Positions 58,242 through 64,000 of a stretch of 64,000 nt of DNA are shown here, piece by piece. Made by a program: the position numbers and the translations under genes. The stretch's first letter is position 1. Each line of letters begins with the position of its first letter. Source of the stretch: Luteibacter pinisoli (GTDB lineage Bacteria; Pseudomonadota; Gammaproteobacteria; Xanthomonadales; Rhodanobacteraceae); the NCBI RefSeq assembly GCF_006385595.1, contig NZ_CP041046.1, positions 2,232,001 to 2,296,000 of the forward strand, read 5' to 3'. The notes beneath the pieces were generated by a model that did not search any database, was not told where the DNA came from, and saw only the letters and a list, made by a program, of their open reading frames with translations.

Positions 58242-59027
58242 TCATTGACGTGCAGTGGCTTCAAGAGCATGCGCGGGTTCCGAATCCGGGAACTTTTCAC
58301 GCAGGCGTTTGGCATAGTCCTGGGCAACCTCCCCGTTGCCCAGACGGAGCTCGATATCGTGACCGAGCTTCAACGCATCCGGACTGGCCACGCCCAGCGC
58401 GTCGAAACGCTGGAGGAAGGCACGTGCCCGGAAGGCATCGTTCTTAAGGTACAACACGTTCGCCATCTGATACAGGGCGTCCGGGTTACGCGGGTTGCGA
58501 TCGAGGGCCTTGCGGAAGTACACCTCGGCGCCGTCGTAATCACGCGCTTTCTCGGCACACGTACCCGCGTTGGACAGTGCCACGTCCGGCGTTGCATAGA
58601 ACGGGTCGGCCAGGGCACGGTCGAAATACGGTTTCGCCTCGGCCGCCTTGCCCTGCTTGCACAGGAAAGCGCCGAGATTGTTATTGGGGTCGCCCTTTTT
58701 CGGGTCGAGCTCCATGGCCTTGCGATATTCGATCTCGGCATTCACCGGATCGTTGATGCGCTCGTAGAGCACCGCCAGCACGGTATGCGCCGGGGCGTAG
58801 GTGGGGTCGAACTCGATGGCCTTCTTGAGCTTGCCCATGGCACCTTCAAGGTTGCCCTGTTCCATGTACTTGGTGCCCAGGTCCGTGTGGACCTCGGCCC
58901 CATGCCGGCGCTCATCTGCCTTGGTGTCCTGCTTCAGCCGGGCACCCGGGCCGTCGCCACCCGTCGTCACACAGCCAGCGCACGCGAAGGCGAGCGCCGC
59001 CACCATCCCCCACCGCTCAAGCCGCAT
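58242..59027 (-). CDS. pilF: Type IV pilus pilotin PilF/PilW lipoprotein
   Basis: A 261-residue lipoprotein with lipobox FACAGC (Cys19) and six TPR-like repeats (YMEQGNLEGAMGKLKKAIEFDPTYAPAH first). The family (PilF in Pseudomonas and Xanthomonas, PilW in Neisseria) is the pilotin for the PilQ secretin. Length matches. It overlaps rlmN by 11 bp and precedes rodZ. It ties this housekeeping block to the minor pilin operon at 5-12 kb. Confidence 0.93.
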   Translation of the reverse strand: MRLERWGMVAALAFACAGCVTTGGDGPGARLKQDTKADERRHGAEVHTDLGTKYMEQGNLEGAMGKLKKAIEFDPTYAPAHTVLAVLYERINDPVNAEIEYRKAMELDPKKGDPNNNLGAFLCKQGKAAEAKPYFDRALADPFYATPDVALSNAGTCAEKARDYDGAEVYFRKALDRNPRNPDALYQMANVLYLKNDAFRARAFLQRFDALGVASPDALKLGHDIELRLGNGEVAQDYAKRLREKFPDSEPAHALEATARQ

Positions 59028-60141
59028 TCACAACCCCTTCGTCGAGTTTCTTGCGGAACTCCGCCTGGCGGCGCGTACGGTCGACCACCTGCCCCTTCAG
59101 CTGACCACAGGCGGCGTCGATATCGTCGCCGCGGGTGCGGCGGAGCATGGTAAGCACACCGGCGTTCAGGAGCTGCGTCTGGAACGCGCGGATTTCCTCC
59201 GGCTCCGAGCGCTCGAAACGCGTGCCCGGGAACGGATTGAAAGGAATCAGGTTGACCTTGTTCGCGCCCGGCAGGCGGCGCATGAACTTCACCAGCTGGC
59301 GGGCGTGCTCCGGACGGTCGTTGATGCCCTTCATCAGGGTGTACTCAAACGTGATCGTCGTGCGTGGCGCGCGGCGGATGTAGCGCTCGCAGGCAGCGGC
59401 CAGCTCGGCCAGGTTGTAGCGCTTGTTCAGCGGCACCAGTTCGGTGCGCAGCTCGTCGTTGGCCGCGTGCAGCGACACGGCCAGGGAGACGTCGCTCTCT
59501 GCCGACAGGCGGTCGATCATCGGCACAAGGCCGGCCGTGGACAGCGTGACGCGCTTGCTCGCCAGGCCGAAGCCCAGGTCGTCGCGCATCAGGCTCATGG
59601 CCTTGACCACGTTATCGAAGTTCAGCAGTGGCTCGCCCATGCCCATCATCACCACATTAGTGATGCGACGCTGCTGGTGCGTGACATTGCCGAGGGATTT
59701 GGCCGCGACCCACATCTGGCCAATGATTTCGGCCGTGGACAGGTTGCGGGAAAAGCCCTGGGTTGCCGTGGAGCAGAACTGGCAATTCAGGGCGCAACCC
59801 ACCTGGGACGACACGCACAGCGTGCCGCGGGTGGGTTCCGGGATGTACACCGTCTCGATGGCGTTGCCGCCATCCATGCCGAGCAGCCACTTCTGGGTAC
59901 CGTCCACCGCGCCCTTTTCGAACACGGTGGCCGGCGGCCCGACGTAGCAGCTCGCATTGAGCTTTTCGCGAAGAGCCTTGCCGACGTCGGTCATGTTCTC
60001 GAAATTGCTTTCGAGACGGTGGTAGATCCACTTCATGACCTGGTCCGCGCGATACGCCTTCTCGCCCAGGCTGGCGAAGAAATCGCGCAGGCCCTGGCGA
60101 TCGAAGTCGAGCAGGTTGACCTTGTCGGCAGGCGTATTCAC
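59017..60141 (-). CDS. rlmN: Dual-specificity 23S rRNA/tRNA methyltransferase RlmN
   Basis: A 374-residue radical SAM enzyme that methylates A2503 in 23S rRNA and A37 in tRNA. The cluster motif is CALNCQFC, with the methyl-carrying Cys in DIDAACGQLKGQ near the C-terminus. MNTPADKVNLLDFDRQGLRDFF is the usual N-terminus. It lies 8 bp after ndk on the same strand. Confidence 0.97.
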   Translation of the reverse strand: MNTPADKVNLLDFDRQGLRDFFASLGEKAYRADQVMKWIYHRLESNFENMTDVGKALREKLNASCYVGPPATVFEKGAVDGTQKWLLGMDGGNAIETVYIPEPTRGTLCVSSQVGCALNCQFCSTATQGFSRNLSTAEIIGQMWVAAKSLGNVTHQQRRITNVVMMGMGEPLLNFDNVVKAMSLMRDDLGFGLASKRVTLSTAGLVPMIDRLSAESDVSLAVSLHAANDELRTELVPLNKRYNLAELAAACERYIRRAPRTTITFEYTLMKGINDRPEHARQLVKFMRRLPGANKVNLIPFNPFPGTRFERSEPEEIRAFQTQLLNAGVLTMLRRTRGDDIDAACGQLKGQVVDRTRRQAEFRKKLDEGVVNAA

Positions 60142-60149
60142 GGCAGTTC

Positions 60150-60575
60150 TCAGTGGGAGACGACGTCCGAGTCGTTGAAGAAGTACTTAATTTCGTTGGC
60201 GGCGTTCTCGAGCGAATCCGAGCCGTGCACGGCGTTGGCGTCGATCGATTCGGCGAAGTCGGCGCGGATCGTGCCCGCAGCGGCTTCCTTCGGGTTGGTG
60301 GCGCCCATCAGGTCGCGGTTCTTCAGAACAGCGCCTTCGCCTTCCAGCGCCTGGATCATCACCGGGCCGGAGATCATGAAGTCGACCAGCGCGCCGAAGA
60401 ACGGACGCTCCTTGTGGACGGCGTAGAAGCCTTCGGCCTCTTCGCGGGTCAGCTGCTTCATCTTGGCGGCGACGATCTTGAGGCCAGCCTTTTCAAAGCG
60501 GGCCAGGATTTCGCCGATGACGTTCTTCTTGACGGCGTCCGGCTTGATGATCGAAAGGGTGCGCTCCAGCGCCAT
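60150..60575 (-). CDS. ndk: Nucleoside diphosphate kinase
   Basis: A 141-residue enzyme exchanging phosphates between NTPs and NDPs. Active His in the conserved NAVHGSDS, with MALERTLSIIKPDAV start and FFGALVDFMISGPV. ATG at 60575 gives the standard length; upstream in-frame starts are not needed. First gene of the ndk-rlmN-pilF-rodZ run. Confidence 0.97.
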   Translation of the reverse strand: MALERTLSIIKPDAVKKNVIGEILARFEKAGLKIVAAKMKQLTREEAEGFYAVHKERPFFGALVDFMISGPVMIQALEGEGAVLKNRDLMGATNPKEAAAGTIRADFAESIDANAVHGSDSLENAANEIKYFFNDSDVVSH

Positions 60576-60740
60576 ACGGGTGCTCCGGGAAAGGATTGAA
60601 GAAATAGATACTGCCGGACCCCACGGGGGTGCCCGGTGAAAGTTTGATGGCAAAGCCGTCAGGAATGACTGACTTAGCTCACGAATTCTTGACAGATTCT
60701 AGCTCATTCGCAAGCCGTTTGCAGGGTTGTGCGGCGCACA

Positions 60741-60770
60741 TTGACCACCAAATCGAGGCAGGCGTATTCT
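60741..60770 (+). promoter_or_regulatory. Promoter of the PsrA-like regulator gene
   Basis: TTGACC (60741-60746) and TATTCT (60765-60770) are 18 bp apart, 46 bp before the ATG at 60816. The perfect palindrome at 60770-60785 starts at the last base of the -10, which suggests autorepression. Confidence 0.6.
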
Positions 60771-60785
60771 CAAACGATCGTTTGA
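60770..60785. promoter_or_regulatory. PsrA-type TetR operator
   Basis: TCAAACGATCGTTTGA is a perfect 16-bp palindrome. It contains CAAAC-N4-GTTTG, the consensus reported for Pseudomonas PsrA (G/C-AAAC-N2-4-GTTT-G/C). It lies just after the -10 of the following TetR gene. Confidence 0.7.
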
Positions 60786-60815
60786 TTCAAACTAGCCCTG
60801 CCGGAGTGGCCCGCC

Positions 60816-61478
60816 ATGACCAGTGCCCCGTACGCGTCACGTGAGCGCAGCACCAAGGAACGCATCCTGGGCGCCGCCGAGGCCCTGTTCGCCACCCATG
60901 GCTTCGCCGGGGCCTCCCTGCGCCAGGTGACGGCCGCCGCCCGGGTCAACCTGGCCGCCGTGAATTACCACTTCGGCTCCAAGGACAAGCTCATCGAGGA
61001 GGTGTTCCGCCGCCGCCTGGACGAGCTGAACAGCCGTCGCATGGCCGCCCTGCAGCGCCTGGCGGGCAAGGACGACACCTCGCTGGAGGATGTCCTCGAC
61101 GCCTACATCCGCCCTGCCCTGGACCTTTCCCGGAACGATGGCGGTGGCGCCGCCTTCGTCCGCGTCCTGGCCCGGGCCTATGCCGAGCACAACGAAACGC
61201 TGCGCAAGTTCCTGTCTGAGAACTACGGCCATATCCTGCGCCAGTTTGCCAATGAATTCAGCCGCTTGCTTCCTGGCCTCGCCCGCGAAGACATCTACTG
61301 GCGGCTGGATATCGTCACCGGCGCGCTGACCTACGCCATGGCCGACTTCGGCATCATCCAGCGCAAGAGCGACGTCGCCGAGCGCGACCACCGCGAAACC
61401 GCCGCCGAGCACCTGATTCGCTTCGCCGCCGCCGGCATGCGCAACCCCTCCCTTTCGAACGCCCCGGCCAGTCGCTGA
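60816..61478 (+). CDS. TetR family regulator, PsrA/FadR-like
   Basis: A 220-residue TetR regulator; HTH at about 12-58 (ILGAAEALFATHGFAGASLRQVTAAARVNLAAVNYHFGSKDKL in parts). The HTH wording (NLAAVNYHFGSKDKL) and the C-terminal domain with VLARAYAEHNETLRKFLSENY match the PsrA group of long-chain-fatty-acid-responsive repressors. The fadN-fadA genes follow 34 bp later, and the operator at 60770 matches the PsrA motif. Probable role: repress beta-oxidation until acyl ligand is present. Confidence 0.88.
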   Translation: MTSAPYASRERSTKERILGAAEALFATHGFAGASLRQVTAAARVNLAAVNYHFGSKDKLIEEVFRRRLDELNSRRMAALQRLAGKDDTSLEDVLDAYIRPALDLSRNDGGGAAFVRVLARAYAEHNETLRKFLSENYGHILRQFANEFSRLLPGLAREDIYWRLDIVTGALTYAMADFGIIQRKSDVAERDHRETAAEHLIRFAAAGMRNPSLSNAPASR

Positions 61479-61512
61479 CCGGGACGACCCTTTGCACCCT
61501 CGGAGATCATCC

Positions 61513-63882
61513 ATGACCGCAACACCGCTACGCATCCGCAAGGCCGCGGTTCTCGGCGCCGGCGTCATGGGCGCGCAGATTGCCGCGCACCTGACGAATG
61601 CCAACGTAGAAACCGTCCTCTTCGACCTTCCCGCGAAGGAAGGCCCGAAGAGCGGTATCGCCCTGAAAGCCATCGCCAACCTGGCCAAGCTCTCGCCGGC
61701 CCCGCTGGCCGAGAAGTCGCTGGGCGCGGCCATCATCCCGGCGAACTACGAGGATGACCTGGCCCAGCTGGCCGACGTGGACCTGGTGATCGAAGCGATC
61801 GCCGAGCGCATGGACTGGAAGCTGGATCTCTATACGAAGATCGCCCCGCACGTGTCGAAGACCGCCGTGCTGGCCAGCAACACGTCCGGCCTGTCGATCA
61901 ACGGCCTGGCCGAGGCCCTGCCGGAAGCCCTGCGCCATCGCTTCACGGGCGTGCACTTCTTCAATCCGCCGCGCTACATGCACCTGGTGGAGCTGATCCC
62001 GACGCGCCTTACCGACGCCAGCGTGATCGAAGGCCTTGAGGCATTCCTCACCACGACCCTGGGCAAGGGCGTCGTGATCGCCAAGGACACCCCGAACTTC
62101 ATCGGCAATCGCATCGGCGTGTTCTCGATGCTGTCGACGATGTTCCACACCGAGCAGTTCGGCCTGGGCTTCGACACCGTCGATGCGCTGACCGGCCCGG
62201 CCATCGGCCGCCCGAAGAGCGCGACGTTCCGCACCGCCGACGTGGTGGGCCTGGACACCCTCGCCCACGTGGTCAAGACCATGGGCGACACCCTGCCCGA
62301 CGACCCGTGGCACAAGTACTTCCAGCCGCCGGTGTGGCTGAAGGGCCTGATCGACAAGGGTGCGCTGGGCCAGAAGACCGGTGCCGGCTTCTACCGCAAG
62401 GCGGGCAAGGACATCGTCGTGCTCGACCTGCAGAAGCAGGACTACCGCCCGTCGGAGGGCAAGCCGTCCGACGAAGTGGCCGCCATCCTGGCGATCAAGA
62501 ACCCGTCGGAGAAGTTCGCGAAGCTGCGTGCGTCGTCCGACCCGCAGGCGCAGTTCCTGTGGGCCGTGTTCCGCGACCTCTTCCATTACACCGCGTTCCA
62601 CCTGGCGGATATCGCCGAGACGGCGCGTGATGTCGATTTCGCCATCCGCTGGGGTTACGGCTGGAAGCTCGGTCCCTTCGAGCTGTGGCAGGCCGCCGGC
62701 TGGCAGCAGGTCGCGGGCTGGATCGCTGAAGATATCGCCGCCGGCAAGACCATGAGCAGCGCGCCGCTGCCCGCATGGGTCACCGACGGCCGCCAGGGCG
62801 TGCACGGCAAGGCCGGTTCGTACTCGGCCAGCGCCAACGCCGAGAAGCCGCGTTCGTCGCACCCGGTGTACAGCCGCCAGGCCTTCCCGGACCCGATCCT
62901 GGGCGAGACCTTCGACCAGGGCACGACGGTGTGGGAAAACGACGGCGTCCGCCTGTGGACGTCGGGCGACGACATCGGCGTCATCTCGTTCAAGACCAAG
63001 ATGAACACGGTGAACGACCACGTGCTCGACGGCATCCAGCATGCCATCGGCCTTGCCGAGCAGCAGTTCCGCGGCGTGGTGCTGTGGCAGCCGACCGAGC
63101 CGTTCTCGGCCGGCGCGGACCTGAAGGGTGCGCTAGGCCTGCTGCAGGCCGGCAAGCTCGCCGAGTTCGAAGCCATGGTGGCGAACTTCCAGGCCACCAG
63201 CATGCGCATCAAGTACTCGCTGGTGCCCGTGGTGGCGGCCGTGCGTGGCCTCGCCCTGGGTGGCGGCTGCGAATTCCAGATGCACTCGGCCCGTACCGTG
63301 GCCGCGCTGGAAAGCTACATCGGCCTGGTCGAGGCGGGCGTCGGCCTGCTGCCGGCCGGCGGTGGCCTGAAGGAACTTGCCGTGCGCGCCGCGCAGCACA
63401 ACCCGGAAGACCCGTTTGAATACCTGAAGAAGGTGTTCGAGACGGTGGCGATGGCGAAGGTGTCGACCAGCGCGCTCGAGGCGAAGACCCTGGGCCTGCT
63501 GCGCAAGGACGACGTCGTCGTCTTCAACACCCACGAGGTGCTGCACGTGGCCAAGGCCCAGGCACGCGCGATGGCCGAGTCCGGCTACCGTCCGCCGCTG
63601 CCGGCACGCGCCATCCCGGCGGCTGGCGACACCAGCACGGCCACGTTCAAGGCCTCGCTGGCGAACATGGTGGAAGGTTATTTCGCGTCGCCGCACGACG
63701 TGAACATCGCCGGCCGCATCGCCGACACGCTGTCCGGTGGCCCGATCGAGCGCGGCTCGCCGGTGGACGAAGAGTGGCTGCTGGCCCTCGAGCGCAAGCA
63801 TTTCGTCGAGCTGGCCCAGACCGAGAAGACCCAGGCCCGCATCGCCCACACCATGACGACGGGCAAGCCGCTGCGTAACTGA
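61513..63882 (+). CDS. FadN-type 3-hydroxyacyl-CoA dehydrogenase/enoyl-CoA hydratase
   Basis: A 789-residue two-domain enzyme for beta-oxidation. N-terminal 3-hydroxyacyl-CoA dehydrogenase (NAD motif GAGVMGAQIAAHL near residue 13; catalytic region HFFNPPRYMHLVE; C-terminal HCDH helices to ~440) and a C-terminal enoyl-CoA hydratase (about 500-760; FSAGADLKGALGLLQ, ALGGGCEFQ). Domain order and exact length are those of Bacillus FadN, opposite to E. coli FadB. ATG at 61513 has GGAG 7 nt upstream. The thiolase follows 51 bp later. Confidence 0.93.
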   Translation: MTATPLRIRKAAVLGAGVMGAQIAAHLTNANVETVLFDLPAKEGPKSGIALKAIANLAKLSPAPLAEKSLGAAIIPANYEDDLAQLADVDLVIEAIAERMDWKLDLYTKIAPHVSKTAVLASNTSGLSINGLAEALPEALRHRFTGVHFFNPPRYMHLVELIPTRLTDASVIEGLEAFLTTTLGKGVVIAKDTPNFIGNRIGVFSMLSTMFHTEQFGLGFDTVDALTGPAIGRPKSATFRTADVVGLDTLAHVVKTMGDTLPDDPWHKYFQPPVWLKGLIDKGALGQKTGAGFYRKAGKDIVVLDLQKQDYRPSEGKPSDEVAAILAIKNPSEKFAKLRASSDPQAQFLWAVFRDLFHYTAFHLADIAETARDVDFAIRWGYGWKLGPFELWQAAGWQQVAGWIAEDIAAGKTMSSAPLPAWVTDGRQGVHGKAGSYSASANAEKPRSSHPVYSRQAFPDPILGETFDQGTTVWENDGVRLWTSGDDIGVISFKTKMNTVNDHVLDGIQHAIGLAEQQFRGVVLWQPTEPFSAGADLKGALGLLQAGKLAEFEAMVANFQATSMRIKYSLVPVVAAVRGLALGGGCEFQMHSARTVAALESYIGLVEAGVGLLPAGGGLKELAVRAAQHNPEDPFEYLKKVFETVAMAKVSTSALEAKTLGLLRKDDVVVFNTHEVLHVAKAQARAMAESGYRPPLPARAIPAAGDTSTATFKASLANMVEGYFASPHDVNIAGRIADTLSGGPIERGSPVDEEWLLALERKHFVELAQTEKTQARIAHTMTTGKPLRN

Positions 63883-63933
63883 CGCGCCTCGCGCTCTACG
63901 CCAACGACCTGCCCCCTTACCAGGAACCACCTC

Positions 63934-64000
63934 ATGAGCAAGCAAGTGCAAGACGCCTACATCGTCGCCGCCACCCGTACCCCGGTGGGCAAGGCGCCGC
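63934..64000 (+). CDS. fadA: Acetyl-CoA acyltransferase (thiolase), start only
   Basis: Only 22 residues are in the window: MSKQVQDAYIVAATRTPVGK and AP. The DAYIVAATRTPVGKA motif is the typical thiolase N-terminus. Its position after fadN strongly suggests a fadNA operon; the gene is cut by the right edge. Confidence 0.85.
   Translation, partial: MSKQVQDAYIVAATRTPVGKAP

Overview
The window is high-GC bacterial chromosome from a gammaproteobacterium, most likely the Lysobacterales/Xanthomonadales and probably Rhodanobacteraceae (Luteibacter/Dyella-like). This rests on gene content and order (ndk-rlmN-pilF-rodZ-TPR protein-bamB-der, a pilV-W-X-Y1-E minor-pilin operon, a FadN-type beta-oxidation protein beside a TetR regulator), not on any database comparison. 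I see no rRNA, tRNA, CRISPR array, insertion sequence, integrase or prophage gene.

Layout. 0-2.3 kb: N-terminal part of a repeat-rich type Va autotransporter (minus strand, running off the left edge). 2.5-4.9 kb: a DUF302 protein and an unusually long stand-alone ketosynthase closed by a strong terminator. 5.4-12.6 kb: type IV pilus minor-pilin/adhesin operon pilV-pilW-pilX-pilY1-pilE-fimT, preceded by the only intergenic gap over 300 bp, whose end is packed with inverted repeats. 12.6-18.9 kb: VOC protein, DUF488 protein, methyltransferase, and a divergent pair of secreted carbohydrate-active proteins (GH43-like; F5/8-discoidin plus alpha/alpha-barrel glycosidase). 18.9-25.2 kb: DHA2 efflux pump with its divergent TetR, phosphoglycolate phosphatase, secreted serine hydrolase, LytS/LytTR two-component pair. 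25.2-30.1 kb: msrBA, zwf, yjjX, pgm. 30.2-33.1 kb: an RcsB-like regulator divergent from an RcsD-like pseudokinase/HPt protein followed by a SIRT4-type sirtuin, then tadA. 33-47.3 kb: an accessory-looking mosaic of short regulator/enzyme divergons (MocR/AhpD-like, OYE/aldo-keto reductase, SDR/AraC, TetR/O-methyltransferase, SDR and SnoaL/MarR, epimerase/AraC), several with clear palindromes between the partners. 47.3-60.6 kb: mostly minus-strand housekeeping (alkB, guaA, guaB, folD, moeB-rhodanese, der, bamB, yfgM-like, rodZ, pilF, rlmN, ndk). 60.8 kb to the end: a PsrA-like TetR regulator and the start of a fadN-fadA beta-oxidation operon.

How the parts work together. Two blocks serve type IV pili (minor pilins with PilY1; the PilF pilotin), and the autotransporter adds another adhesin. 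The zwf/pgm and guaBA/folD blocks are central carbon and purine metabolism; msrBA, the AhpD-like protein, OYE, the oxidoreductases and AlkB/Tag look like stress and damage handling. The most interesting non-standard locus is 30.2-32.6 kb, where a RcsB-type response regulator has as its neighbour not a membrane kinase but a small soluble protein built like the output end of RcsD, cotranscribed with a sirtuin. Several self-complementary structures that enclose Shine-Dalgarno sequences, and three convergent gene pairs that share one CTAG as both stop codons, are also worth noting.
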